This document shows, piece after piece, positions 18,976 to 27,848 of a stretch of 64,000 nt of DNA. The notes below the pieces were generated by a model, which saw only the letters and a list, made by a program, of their open reading frames with translations, searched no databases and had not been told where the DNA came from. This DNA comes from a bacterium (GTDB lineage: Bacteria > SZUA-182 > DTGQ01), in contig JBFLZW010000036.1 of assembly GCA_040755755.1 (NCBI GenBank), positions 43,296 to 107,295 of the forward strand, given 5' to 3'. Both the position numbers and the translations under genes were made by a program. Numbering within the stretch: position 1 is the first letter of the stretch; each line of letters begins with the position of its first letter.

Positions 18976-19047
18976 AGACGTGGGTGGTGAAACTATAAGC
19001 CCGGCTGAAGGGGAACACCTTCAGCCGGGCTTTGATGCTTTTGGGGT
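18841..19047 (+). repeat. 207-bp direct repeat, right copy
   Basis: Right-hand partner of 13786-13992, same length without indels, with 12 mismatches confined to the coding part. Confidence 0.97.
18997..19033 (+). terminator. Terminator, second copy
   Basis: Identical to the hairpin at 13942-13978 and now the first terminator downstream of the three-gene island, so the island transcript probably ends here. Confidence 0.8.
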
Positions 19048-19118
19048 TGACCTTGGTGCCTTCCCTGGCGGATAATAGAGTGCATACATAAACGTCAATC
19101 GAACCTCTCGAGGTAATC

Positions 19119-19361
19119 ATGCAGAAAAAATTAACTCTTCGGCTTGACGAGCCCCTCATCCAACGCGCAAGATTCTCTGCTGAGAAGGTTGGCAAGTCAG
19201 TCCCTCAACTGGTCGCCGATTACTTTGCGCTTCTCGATAAAGACTCTCCGGTGGAAGAATCTCAGCTTACTCCTCTCGTCCGCTCACTGCAAGGAGCCTT
19301 GAAAGGAGCCCAGGTTGATGAGCATGATTATAAGCGGCACTTTGAGGATAAATACCGGTGA
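19119..19361 (+). CDS. Small ribbon-helix-helix-type antitoxin-like protein (DUF6364-like)
   Basis: The 80-aa protein starts KKLTLRLDEPLIQRARFSAEKVGKSVPQLVADYF, the beta strand and two helices of a ribbon-helix-helix antitoxin of the kind found with VapC/PIN toxins. The C-terminal half (LVRSLQGALKGAQVDEHDYKRHFEDKYR) would be the toxin-binding tail. No toxin gene is adjacent: downstream, the stop overlaps the mltA start (GTGA). It may be an orphan antitoxin, a regulator or a remnant. GAGG lies nine bases before the ATG. Confidence 0.75.
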   Translation: MQKKLTLRLDEPLIQRARFSAEKVGKSVPQLVADYFALLDKDSPVEESQLTPLVRSLQGALKGAQVDEHDYKRHFEDKYR

Positions 19362-20578
19362 GAGTGCTTGCGGGCAGGCAGCAGTATCGGTTTCTCCTCC
19401 TTATCCTTTTTGCTCTGCTTTCTCAGGCTGGCTGTGCTCTCTTTCCTAAAAAGATGCTTCCTCCTGAAAAAGCGAAGCCCCCCGTCATATTGACCGGGAA
19501 TCTGCCGATTGCCGAGCTCCACAATCGGCTTCAGCTCAATACAGCTATCGAAAGACAACTGCACGTATTGAACACCCGGCATCTTTCCGGAAAGCTGCGC
19601 CAATTCGCCGGGCAGACAGTTCCTCAAGACCTTATCGTCAAGTCTCTTCTCAGATTTCAGGAACTGGTGAACAACTATTCGGGTGAAGAGCTCAACCGCC
19701 ATTTGCTGAGGGAGTTCGATATTTACCAAAGCACCGGCGGCCCAAACGGCAGGGTTTTATTCACCGGCTACTATACGCCGTGCTATCAGGCATCCCGGCA
19801 CCGCGAGGGTGCATTCCAATATCCATTATACAGCCTCCCGGCCAATTACCAGATTCTCGATCTGTCACCCCTCAGAACCAAATGGAAGAATACCACCATT
19901 ACCGTCTATGTTGACGGCAATGGGCAGGTCCGCCTGCCCCCTTCACGCCGTGAGATTGAGGAACACAAGGTCTATGACGGGCAAAACCTGGAGATAGCCT
20001 GGCTCAGCGATCCCCTCGACGCTTTTCTGGCCCAGGTTCAAGGCTCGCTGATCGTGGAATATCCTGACGGGCAGCGGCAGTTCCTGAATTATGCCGGCAA
20101 GAATGGCTATGAGTATACGTCTCTTGGCAAAGAGCTCTATCAGGACGGCCACCTGAAACTGGAAGAAATAAGTATCGCTTCCATCAGGAAATGGTTCAGG
20201 GACCACCCGGCCAGCCTGAATGAATATCTGAACCGAAACGATTCCTATGTCTATTTTGTACCGCAGGAGGATGGCCCCTATGGAGCAGGAGGAGCGGTAG
20301 TTACCGAATGGGCCAGCATCGCCACCGACAAACGCATCTTTCCTGCCGGAGGAATCGCCCTGATCGACACCCGGATTCCCATGCTGGATGGTCAGGGCAA
20401 CCTGACCGGATGGAGGAAGCATACCCGCTTCGTGATCGATCAGGACACGGGAGGAGCTATCATCGGCCCCGGCAGGGTCGATATCTACATGGGAGCGGGT
20501 GAACAGGCAGGGTGTCTGGCCGGATACCAGAAACAGGAAGGCAGCCTCTACTACCTGCTGCTTCGAGCAGGTAAATGA
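19358..20578 (+). CDS. mltA: MltA-type membrane-bound lytic transglycosylase
   Basis: MltA cleaves peptidoglycan glycan strands to 1,6-anhydromuropeptides at the outer membrane. The 406-aa protein has a lipoprotein signal (LLLILFALLSQAGC, acylated Cys at about residue 26). The MltA barrel follows (FTGYYTPCYQASR, EIAWLSDPLDAFLAQVQGS, VYFVPQEDG). The C-terminal 3D domain ends DTGGAIIGPGRVDIYMGAG, where the three conserved Asp residues include the catalytic acid. The start is GTG, overlapping the stop of the antitoxin-like gene by four bases; GTG at 19364 is also possible. Identification is secure. Confidence 0.93.
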   Translation: MRVLAGRQQYRFLLLILFALLSQAGCALFPKKMLPPEKAKPPVILTGNLPIAELHNRLQLNTAIERQLHVLNTRHLSGKLRQFAGQTVPQDLIVKSLLRFQELVNNYSGEELNRHLLREFDIYQSTGGPNGRVLFTGYYTPCYQASRHREGAFQYPLYSLPANYQILDLSPLRTKWKNTTITVYVDGNGQVRLPPSRREIEEHKVYDGQNLEIAWLSDPLDAFLAQVQGSLIVEYPDGQRQFLNYAGKNGYEYTSLGKELYQDGHLKLEEISIASIRKWFRDHPASLNEYLNRNDSYVYFVPQEDGPYGAGGAVVTEWASIATDKRIFPAGGIALIDTRIPMLDGQGNLTGWRKHTRFVIDQDTGGAIIGPGRVDIYMGAGEQAGCLAGYQKQEGSLYYLLLRAGK

Positions 20579-20596
20579 AGTGGTCAGTGATCACTC

Positions 20597-21238
20597 ATGA
20601 ATTTTATCTCTCAATCTTATAATTCAAGACCTGACCCTGACTTAGTTCAATTTACTATCAAGAGATTTCTGGGCAGAGGCAATGCACGGCAGCCGGTCTT
20701 CGAGGACACCTGTGACCGGCGGGTATTCCTGGCCCTCATTGAGGAGGTCGTTAATCGATTTCATTGGCTCTGCCATGCATATTGCCTCATGGATAACCAC
20801 TATCATCTTGTGGTAGAGACAATTGAGGGCAACCTTTCCCGTGGCATGCGCCACCTGAAGGGGGTCTATACCGAATGGCACTTACATAAGAATTAGTAAT
20901 TCTCCCGCAGAGACGCTGAGACGCAGAGGATATCATTGAAAAGTAAAAGTAAAATAAGTTCCTCCTTGTGCCTTTTTACTTTTTGCTTGCTTCCAGGCCG
21001 TTGACACATCGATATATCCCGACTTTCATCAGGACCTTGCCGGATTGGTTGTTCTCTGCGTCTCTGCGTCTCTGCGGGAGATCTTTTTTCCCTGTGTGCT
21101 TTGTGTCCTCTCTATATTATAAGCTTGGCTTATGTAAGTGCCATTCGGTCTATACCCAGTAGTTCAACAGCCACCACAAACGGGTGGGACATATTTTTCA
21201 GGGAAGGTACAAGTCAACTCTGGTGCAACGGGACAGCT
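20597..21238 (+). pseudogene. RAYT/Y1-type transposase, disrupted
   Basis: The first segment (20597-20872) encodes a REP-associated tyrosine transposase: GRGNARQPVFED, then the HUH-type HAYCLMDNHYHLVVET and GNLSRGMRHLKGVYT. The frame is broken after GVYT by the MITE-like element at 20873-21146. It resumes at 21157 after the target duplication, where a stop codon comes first and then FNSHHKRVGHIFQGRYKSTLVQRDS, matching the family's continuation. It then ends at a junction with an unrelated short repeat at 21239. The catalytic Tyr helix is lost, so the gene is dead. Confidence 0.88.
20873..21146. mobile_element. 274-bp MITE-like element with 18-bp perfect TIRs and 10-bp target duplication
   Basis: The ends GAATGGCACTTACATAAG (20873-20890) and its exact complement (21129-21146) are perfect 18-bp terminal inverted repeats. 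They are flanked by identical GGTCTATACC at 20863-20872 and 21147-21156, the expected target duplication inside the RAYT gene. Inside is a second inverted pair built from CGCAGAGACG units (about 20902-20929 and 21054-21080). There is no coding capacity, so it must be moved in trans. The host transposase family is unknown; none is visible in the window. Confidence 0.92.
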
Positions 21239-21276
21239 TTAACGGTGGCTTCGTTGCTGCCTTCCGTGTCTTGAAT
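21239..21276 (+). repeat. 38-bp sequence repeated in inverse orientation at 38.5 kb
   Basis: This stretch equals the reverse complement of 38507-38544 exactly. Here it abuts the RAYT remnant; there it lies in a probable group II intron fragment beside an IS5 remnant. It marks an old rearrangement or a deletion scar. Confidence 0.85.
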
Positions 21277-21296
21277 AGGGAGTGTGCCCTGTTCTT

Positions 21297-22526
21297 TTAC
21301 CTTCCGCGTTGGCTCCCCAGGCCAATTTGAAGAGCCTTTCTCTTGCCCTTACCCTCGATCACATAAATATAATCCACACCCGTGGCTGATCCGTCCAGGA
21401 CCATCATCTGATCCAGCCTGGCTTCGGCTGGGGCGGACGGGCGGAAAGGCGTCTTTCTCCGGCCTGACCGGTCTGATTCGTCGGCTTCGACCGTGGCCGC
21501 GATTGCCTCATAATCGAAGAAGGCAACCACGCAATCGTCATCGTGTCCTCTCTTGACTCCGCTGTCCTGGACTCCATTTAAAGTATACTGTCCCGCAAGG
21601 AGGTCTTCCAGGGTCATATTGGTTAACTCAAAGGTTTCGGTGGCAGTAGTTGCAGATACAGAATCCTCCTGGCCGTCTTTAACCACCAGGCTCACCCTAT
21701 AGGTTCCGGCAGGCAGAAACACAGAAGTTATCATCGTGTCCTGAACCGGAATTTCACCCTCCGGCCCTATCAGGGTCCAATCGCAGGTGATCGGGTCGCC
21801 GTCGGGATCGTAAGAGCCGGATCCGTCAAGGGTGATATTCAACTCCTGAGAAGTCCCGGGGACGGGACACAGATGGGCTTTCACCCACCTTCCGGAACGG
21901 CTCAAATTCAGTACTCTTGGTGTGACTTTAACCGTAATCGGCAGGGGAATCCGGGCGTCGTCGATGGCCTTGATTTCGGCTACAGGCGGCTGATTTGAGA
22001 TCACGGGATCCACGGGATCAGTCGGGATATCCTCTGTCGGGACAACCTCTGCTGTATAGGTGGATGTCCCCGGCCATGAGAAGCCGTCGCAAAAATCCCG
22101 GTCCGCGCACGATCCGTCCTCCTGGAAGCCAAAATCGACCAGGCAGATCGATTGAGTGCCGCTCCTGCTCCGGTCGATCTCCACCCGTGCGTAGCTCAGA
22201 GCCAGTCCATACCAGGGATCATCCACCTGCATGCTTATCGATGTGCTTGACTCGAGCAGATCAAGCAGTCCAGGATCATTGATAGTCACGAGCAGCGGCG
22301 TAGTGTTGCATTCGAAAGGATTGGTGCTTGGGTACACACCACAAGACGTGCTGCCGATGAAAAACTCGAAGGCAGCGGAATCCCCTCCCAGGTTGCCATC
22401 GGCGTGGCCGACAATAAATCTGATCTGAACAGGATCATCTGAAGCGGATGTCGCAGTTGCCAAAACCAGCAATGCCAGAGCGAAAACAACCGTGCCTATG
22501 AAGAATAGCGTTACCAGCCTTTTCAT
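21297..22526 (-). CDS. Secreted PKD/Ig-like domain protein
   Basis: The 409-aa protein has a Sec signal (LVTLFFIGTVVFALALLVLATATSASD, shown here in part) and an N-terminal domain with paired Cys residues that may form disulphides. Residues about 225-310 are PKD-like: DGSGSYDPDGDPITCDW, then YRVSLVVKDGQEDSVSATT. The C-terminus is basic and has no dockerin, sortase or other sorting motif. Function is unknown; a surface or extracellular role is inferred from the signal peptide and PKD fold. It is convergent with the RAYT remnant. Confidence 0.75.
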   Translation of the reverse strand: MKRLVTLFFIGTVVFALALLVLATATSASDDPVQIRFIVGHADGNLGGDSAAFEFFIGSTSCGVYPSTNPFECNTTPLLVTINDPGLLDLLESSTSISMQVDDPWYGLALSYARVEIDRSRSGTQSICLVDFGFQEDGSCADRDFCDGFSWPGTSTYTAEVVPTEDIPTDPVDPVISNQPPVAEIKAIDDARIPLPITVKVTPRVLNLSRSGRWVKAHLCPVPGTSQELNITLDGSGSYDPDGDPITCDWTLIGPEGEIPVQDTMITSVFLPAGTYRVSLVVKDGQEDSVSATTATETFELTNMTLEDLLAGQYTLNGVQDSGVKRGHDDDCVVAFFDYEAIAATVEADESDRSGRRKTPFRPSAPAEARLDQMMVLDGSATGVDYIYVIEGKGKRKALQIGLGSQRGR

Positions 22527-22790
22527 ATGCGGTACCTCCCCCCTTGAGTAAGGCCAATGTTTCCGGTTTCAATGCTGCCCAATATGGAAACACTCTACCT
22601 TTATTTTGGTAGCAAGGACGGGACCAGGCCGATTGAGGCTCATTTCAGGTCATTTGGGTCTTTTGGATCTCATTTCTGTAATAATCCGGGGAGCCCAAAA
22701 TTACCATTTGGTAACCGGACAAACCCGGCAGGCTGGTATCTTCTTATAATTCTTCAGCGATATTTCAGGGTGAGGCATAGCGGCTCAATT

Positions 22791-24134
22791 TCATTTTTGT
22801 AAGGGTGGGTTACGTTTTTGTATCTGGTATCCCCCTCCTCCCTCCTTCGCCATCGTCTCCCGAATGAACAAACTGGCCAGGAAGGCGATAACGGCACAGA
22901 CGAGCATGGCGGAAAAGGCGCGGCGAAAGCCTGCTACGGTAAAGTTTTGGCCCATCTCGCCGGGCTTTCCGGCCTGTTCGAGCAGGTACCCCATGAGGGG
23001 CTGGAGGAGGGCTCCTCCCAGGAAGGGGAAGAAGTTGGCCAGTCCGGTGGATGTTCCGGCGATACTGACCGGAAAAAGCTCTTTGGTGGCGGTAAAGCCC
23101 ACAGCCACAATGGCGTTGACGAACATGCCGGTAAAAAAGCAGAGCACATACAGGCCCGGAATTGGCAGCCGATCGGTGAGAAAAGTCAAAACAGCGGTGA
23201 TGAGAACGGTCATCGAACTTGCGATCACCAGGAGGGGCTTTCGTCCCTTGACCGGCCGGTTTGAGAGAAAGCTCAAGGTGGGGCTTCCGATCACCATGCC
23301 GATAGCCGACATCATCAGAATATTGCCCGCCTGCGTCTTAGACAGGCCGTAAACCTGTATGAGATAGGGCCCTCCCCACAGGCCGATGAAGGCAAAGAAT
23401 ATGGCGCAGCCGAAAAAGAGCCAGATGGCCAGCGGCCAGAAAGGACCGCAGTTCAGAACGCTCTTCACTCTCTCCCACAGACTGATCGATGCCTGCTCAT
23501 CGGCGGCAGAGGTCTCGTGCAGTGACGGCCAGCCCATATCTTCGGGCCGGTCCCTGACAATGAGCCAGATGAGAATGCTCAAGGCCAGGGTGACCAGACC
23601 CACAATAATGAATGAGGTACGCCAGCCTACCGCCCGGCTCAGGTAAGCCATTGGAGTTGTGGCCGTGATCGATCCGACGCCGCCCATGGCAATCAGTATC
23701 CCGGCCATACCGGCAAATTCCTTACGGTCAAACCACTCGGCCAGGATCTTCAGGATGGGCACAAAGAGGACGGATACCCCAAGCCCGACCAGGGTCCTTC
23801 CGACAACGGCCCAGAAAAGCGATGGAGCCCAGCCCAGAATAATGCTGCCTGCACAGGCAACACTGAAAAAGGTGGTGATGGTCTTTCGCGGCCCCCATGA
23901 ATCGGCCAGCAGCCCGGCGGGGAGCTGCATCAGAGCATAAGGGTAAAAGTAGGCCGAGCCGAGAAGCCCCAGCAACACCCCCGTAGCCTTGAGGTCTCGC
24001 ATCATGTCCCCGGCCACCACCGCCGGGCACAGCCGGTGAAAGTAGACAAGGATATAGCTGAGGGCCAGCGTGGAAAAAATCAGCCAGCGATAGCGCAGGG
24101 CTTTGGTAAGCCCGTCTCTCTGTACTCCCATCAT
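22791..24134 (-). CDS. MFS transporter (OPA/ACS-like)
   Basis: The 447-aa integral membrane protein has about 12 hydrophobic helices and the MFS inter-helix motif as GLLADSWGPRKTI in the 2-3 loop. The second half repeats the pattern around FLSNRPVKGRKPLL. The PAVVAGDMMRDL start and YPYALMQLPAGLLAD resemble the anion:cation and organophosphate symporter groups. It is the last gene of a run that includes a molybdopterin oxidoreductase, so it may carry that enzyme's substrate or product. The start (ATGATG) lies at the edge of a CTCTGTG-type repeat whose complement supplies the only purine-rich AGAGG upstream. Substrate is not predictable. Confidence 0.88.
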   Translation of the reverse strand: MMGVQRDGLTKALRYRWLIFSTLALSYILVYFHRLCPAVVAGDMMRDLKATGVLLGLLGSAYFYPYALMQLPAGLLADSWGPRKTITTFFSVACAGSIILGWAPSLFWAVVGRTLVGLGVSVLFVPILKILAEWFDRKEFAGMAGILIAMGGVGSITATTPMAYLSRAVGWRTSFIIVGLVTLALSILIWLIVRDRPEDMGWPSLHETSAADEQASISLWERVKSVLNCGPFWPLAIWLFFGCAIFFAFIGLWGGPYLIQVYGLSKTQAGNILMMSAIGMVIGSPTLSFLSNRPVKGRKPLLVIASSMTVLITAVLTFLTDRLPIPGLYVLCFFTGMFVNAIVAVGFTATKELFPVSIAGTSTGLANFFPFLGGALLQPLMGYLLEQAGKPGEMGQNFTVAGFRRAFSAMLVCAVIAFLASLFIRETMAKEGGGGYQIQKRNPPLQK

Positions 24135-24208
24135 CTCTGCGCCTCTTCTCTGGGCTTACCTCTGTGCCTCTGTGTCTCTGTGGTGTCCTCTGTCTTTTCT
24201 GTAGGTGC
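24135..24208 (-). repeat. CTCTGTG-type dispersed repeat between oxidoreductase and transporter
   Basis: Low-complexity units (CCTCTGTGCCTCTGTGTC) matching those at 28565-28625, where they encode the tail of trpF, and related to the CGCAGAGACG units inside the MITE-like element. Confidence 0.75.
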
Positions 24209-26455
24209 TCATCCTTCTCCCTCCTTCTCCGCCTTCCTGATGCGGCATCGAAGGTGCTGCCCCTTGAAGGGCCAGCCGCCGGAGATGGGGTCGCACTTTT
24301 CAGGATCATCGTCGGTGGTGACATTGATGTTCGATTCCCACAGCCCATGCAGTGACGGTGCCTCGGCAGGCATTTCCGGAAACCACCAGGAATGCTGGGA
24401 GCTGATATAGCCGGGATCGAAGGAAGTGGTCAGGCGGGCGCGCTGCTTCACCCGGCCGATCGGGGTTTCGATCCACACCCAGTCACCATCGGTGATGCCT
24501 TTGCGGCGGGCAAGGTCAACGTGGATTTCGACGATCGGGTCAGGATGCCGCTGACGGAAGCTCTCGACATGGCGAAACTCGCTGTGATGAAAGGGTATGA
24601 CCCGGCAGCCGCTGATATTGATCAGCGGGTATTGTCGCAGGGTTTCGTCATCCGGCGCACCGTTCTTCTCATTGATTTCCTGATAATCCGGCAGGGGATC
24701 GTAGCCCAGCTTTTCAAAAATGCTGGAATAAAGCTCGACCTTGCCGGAGGGGGTTGCCAGCGGCCCCTGGGCACAAAGGCCTGCTTTCGGTGGCTCGATC
24801 TCCCATCGCTGCTGGCGGATGAATTCCGAAAGCGTTTTGACATTGCGGCGGTCCATGATTTCCTTCAGCCGGTATTCCCAGACAGCCTCGAAGGTTTCCC
24901 ACGGCCAGTGCTCCTCCTGCCCCAGCCGCAGGCCAAGCCCCCGCCAGAACTCGTAGTCGTTCAGGCGCTCGTACTTTCCCGGAATGCGGGCAGGCAGGGC
25001 AGCCTCGCCGATCTGCACCAGGGGATAGGCACCCACCGAGGAGAAATTGCCCATGTCGGGCCGCTCCAGCCAGCAGGCGGCAGGAAGCACGTAGTCTGAA
25101 ATCAGAGCGGTGGGGGTCCAGGTGATATCAAAGGTCACCAGAAGCTCGGTGGCCATAAGCGCCTGGTAGACGAGCCGGGTATTGGCATATGACAGGAGAG
25201 GATTGCTGGCGGCGACAATCAGGGCTTTCACCGGATAGGGCTTTTCGGTCAGCATGGCCCGGAACACGCTGGGTGCATGGGCCATGCAGTTCAGATAGAC
25301 AGCCGCAGGATGGCGGTCGCCCCAGATTTTGCGAACCTGCTCTTCGACCAGCTCCCAGCCGGGATAGCTGAGGAACCGGAATCGGTCGCTGCCGATCTGC
25401 TTTGCCCGCTGCTGCGGCGAAAGCATATGATTCAGCTCCATAGCCGCATCCGGGATGAATCCGGAGCACGGACCGGCAATCAGGTTGCCGCCTTCCCGGT
25501 CAATGCTGCCGGTGATGGCAAACAGAAGATTAATGGCCCGGACAGCCTGGATGCTGTTGGGGGAACTGTGCTCGGCAGCCACGCCAATGACCATGGTCGA
25601 GGGCTGATTGGCTGCAAAGAACCGCGCTGTCTCCTGTATCTTCCAGGTGGACAGGCCCGTAATCCCGGCCACCCGGTCGGGAGGATACTCCCTGACCCGC
25701 TCCTTCAGTTGGGAAAAGCCAGCGGTGTGGTTTTCGACAAACTCCCGGTCGTAGAGCCCTTCCTCGATGATGACGTGCATCAGGCCAAGGGCCAGGGCTG
25801 CATCGGTGCCGGGCCTGAGCTGCACCCAGCAGTCGGCCTGACGGCTGGCCTCGGTGCAGCGGGGGTCCACGACCATGGTCCGCGCTCCGGCCTGTCTGGC
25901 TTTTTTGAAGCTGTGCCAGGTTGATGGCCCGCCTTCGTGAGGATTGCGGCCCCAGAGCACCGCCAGCCTGGTTTTGCCAGGTTTTTGGTCCGGCACGATG
26001 GAACCGCCGAAGGTGGTGAGCCAGACCATGCTGCGAGGTCCATAGCAGATCGTGACCGCTCCGAAGCGATTGGGGCTGCCGAACAGGTTCATGAAGCGGC
26101 CTTTGGCAAAATCCCACGCTCCACGGCCCGTGCCCGAACTGGTAGCCAGGCTTTCCGCACCGTAGCGCTCGCGGATGCGGCCGAGCTTATCTGCAATTTC
26201 ATCAAAGGCCTGATCCCATGAAATCTCCTCCCATTGATTTGCGCCGCGCTCTGCCCGGCGCTTCAGGGGAAAGTTCAGCCGGAAAGGGTGATCCTGGTAC
26301 TCTCTGGCCAGGGTCGGCCTTACACAGAAGCCAGCCGGAGTAACCGGCGCTCTGGTATCGACGGTTACGCGCTGTATCCGGTCCCCATCGACGTAAACCT
26401 TCATGGCACAGCCCTTGCTGGTACAAAAATAACAACTGGAATATTTTACCTCCAT
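24209..26455 (-). CDS. Molybdopterin (bis-MGD) oxidoreductase with N-terminal 4Fe-4S site
   Basis: The 748-aa protein belongs to the DMSO-reductase superfamily. N-terminal Cys8, Cys11, Cys16 and Cys44 (CYFCTSKGC ... GFC) fit a 4Fe-4S cluster. The body shows WEEISWDQAFDEIADKL, WGRNPHEGGPSTWHSFKKA and the cofactor-binding VDPRCTEASRQADCWVQLRPG. The C-terminal domain has ISGCRVIPFHHSEFR and HVDLARRKGITDGDWVWI. Cys137 in ICYGPRS is the likely Mo ligand, as in formate dehydrogenase, NapA and PhsA relatives. No Tat signal is visible, so it is probably cytoplasmic. No electron-transfer subunit is adjacent; instead an MFS carrier follows. Substrate is unknown. Confidence 0.87.
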   Translation of the reverse strand: MEVKYSSCYFCTSKGCAMKVYVDGDRIQRVTVDTRAPVTPAGFCVRPTLAREYQDHPFRLNFPLKRRAERGANQWEEISWDQAFDEIADKLGRIRERYGAESLATSSGTGRGAWDFAKGRFMNLFGSPNRFGAVTICYGPRSMVWLTTFGGSIVPDQKPGKTRLAVLWGRNPHEGGPSTWHSFKKARQAGARTMVVDPRCTEASRQADCWVQLRPGTDAALALGLMHVIIEEGLYDREFVENHTAGFSQLKERVREYPPDRVAGITGLSTWKIQETARFFAANQPSTMVIGVAAEHSSPNSIQAVRAINLLFAITGSIDREGGNLIAGPCSGFIPDAAMELNHMLSPQQRAKQIGSDRFRFLSYPGWELVEEQVRKIWGDRHPAAVYLNCMAHAPSVFRAMLTEKPYPVKALIVAASNPLLSYANTRLVYQALMATELLVTFDITWTPTALISDYVLPAACWLERPDMGNFSSVGAYPLVQIGEAALPARIPGKYERLNDYEFWRGLGLRLGQEEHWPWETFEAVWEYRLKEIMDRRNVKTLSEFIRQQRWEIEPPKAGLCAQGPLATPSGKVELYSSIFEKLGYDPLPDYQEINEKNGAPDDETLRQYPLINISGCRVIPFHHSEFRHVESFRQRHPDPIVEIHVDLARRKGITDGDWVWIETPIGRVKQRARLTTSFDPGYISSQHSWWFPEMPAEAPSLHGLWESNINVTTDDDPEKCDPISGGWPFKGQHLRCRIRKAEKEGEG

Positions 26456-26481
26456 GATAATCCTGCGTTATCCCTCCCCGG

Positions 26482-27597
26482 TTAGAGCTGGCTGAGCATG
26501 CTTTCAAGTTTTGGCAGGCCATCTTCCGGCTTTTCGTTCTGCCAGGTGACCCAGTCGCGCAGCTTGTTCAGGGCGCGGCCGTCAGCCACGGCTTCTCTGG
26601 CCATTTCGAGGCCAGCCCGAAGGTCTTTGGCCCTGCCGGTGATGAAGAGAAGCGGGGCGGCATTCAGGCAGACGATGTCAAACCGGGGGCCGGTGTCTTT
26701 GCCTGCCAGCACCCGGAGCAGGCTGAGGGCATCTTTGTGCACATCGCGGCTTGAGGCCACATCCTCGAATTTTGCCCGCTTCAGGCCAAAATCTTCAGGG
26801 GTCAGGCTGTAATTTTCAATCGTTCCATCCTCGGCCAGCTCAGCCACATGGGTAACTCCCAGGGTGGACAGCTCATCCATGCCCTTGCCGGATTCGTCAT
26901 CCAGGCCATGCATGACAAAGGCCCTCTTGAAACCCAGCTCCCGCAGGGTCCTGGCTTCGATGTCGATCATCTCCTGATTGGGCACCCCCATGACCTTGAA
27001 AGTCGGCATGGTGGGATTGAGCAGCGGCCCTACCAGGTTGATGGCTGAACCGAACCGGATCTGCGACAGGACCCTGGCCAGGGTCTTGGGATGCACGGTG
27101 GGCAGAAATGCGTTCCAGGCACAGATGCCCGCGTTCTCGATGCTCTTTTTCGGGATTTCGGGCGCAGACTCCACGTTTACCCCAAGGGCCTCGATGACAT
27201 CGATGGCCCCGCAGTTGGATGAAATGGCCCGTGCCGCGTGCCGGACCACATACAGGCCCAGGGAAGCCGAGATAATGGCCGCGCCGGTGCTGATATTCAT
27301 GGTTTTCAGGGTATCGGCACCCGTGCCGCAGTTATCGATCAGGGGCTGCGGCGTATTCACCTGCACCTTGATCGTATCGTGCTCATACAGCGCCTCGAAG
27401 GTACCGGCCACTTCTTCAGGGGTCTCGGGCTTGGCCTTGAGCGCACCGATGAACCCGCCCTGCTGCAGGTCACTCTGCTCTTCCTCACATATCTGCCTCC
27501 AGCACTCCCGTGCCTCCTCCCGGGTAATATTTTCGCCCCGTGTCAGCCGGACAACAACAGCACCAAATTTTCGCCAGCGTTCCTCTTTTGTTTCCAT
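26482..27597 (-). CDS. trpD: TrpD-like anthranilate phosphoribosyltransferase, divergent
   Basis: The protein (about 371 aa) has the fold of TrpD/class II nucleoside phosphorylases, which transfers phosphoribose from PRPP to anthranilate. The helical N-terminal domain (LTRGENITREEARECWRQI) is followed by CGTGADTLKTMNISTGAAI, RHAARAISSNCGAIDVIEALGV and RVLSQIRFGSAINLVGPLLNP. These match the family but differ at signature spots: GTGAD for GTGGD, RHAAR for KHGNR, and CGAID for SGSAD. Substrate may therefore not be anthranilate. The start at 27597 is chosen because AAAAAGGAG lies at the right distance; a longer frame to 27654 lacks a ribosome site. It is the fifth gene of the minus-strand trp-like run, separated from the reductase gene by about 250 bp. 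Confidence 0.82.
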   Translation of the reverse strand: METKEERWRKFGAVVVRLTRGENITREEARECWRQICEEEQSDLQQGGFIGALKAKPETPEEVAGTFEALYEHDTIKVQVNTPQPLIDNCGTGADTLKTMNISTGAAIISASLGLYVVRHAARAISSNCGAIDVIEALGVNVESAPEIPKKSIENAGICAWNAFLPTVHPKTLARVLSQIRFGSAINLVGPLLNPTMPTFKVMGVPNQEMIDIEARTLRELGFKRAFVMHGLDDESGKGMDELSTLGVTHVAELAEDGTIENYSLTPEDFGLKRAKFEDVASSRDVHKDALSLLRVLAGKDTGPRFDIVCLNAAPLLFITGRAKDLRAGLEMAREAVADGRALNKLRDWVTWQNEKPEDGLPKLESMLSQL

Positions 27598-27848
27598 GCC
27601 TATTTGCTCCTTTTTGTGTTTGGTTGGGGACGATGCAATAAGTATACTGCACATTAAATACGCGGCCAGTTAGAACTGACCATGAGATCGCGTGCGGTAT
27701 TTGGTGGGGCAAAAAAGCAGCCCCACCCTACATTAGTTCCATTTGCTTGCCTTAAGTGGCGGTAGCCGCTTTGGAGTGCGGCGGCAAGACGCTGCTTTCC
27801 TTATAATGCCGCAAGGTCATCTGGCGGGGTAATTCCCGAGCAGTGTAC
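27598..27848 (-). other. Spacer within the trp-like operon, with small hairpins
   Basis: No gene is supported. The spacer contains an inverted repeat around GGTGGGGC...GCCCCACC (about 27701-27728) and further stem-forming sequence. It may separate trpD transcription from the genes upstream, but no clear terminator or promoter was seen. Confidence 0.4.

Noticed and set aside
13786..19047. Direct repeats as attL/attR of an integrative element
   Set aside because: There is no integrase or tRNA gene, the repeats are 207 bp and diverged at silent sites, and they are explained as ends of paralogous genes.
24392..25924. Long plus-strand reading frames opposite the molybdopterin oxidoreductase
   Set aside because: They are antisense to a clearly conserved enzyme and have no recognisable motifs.
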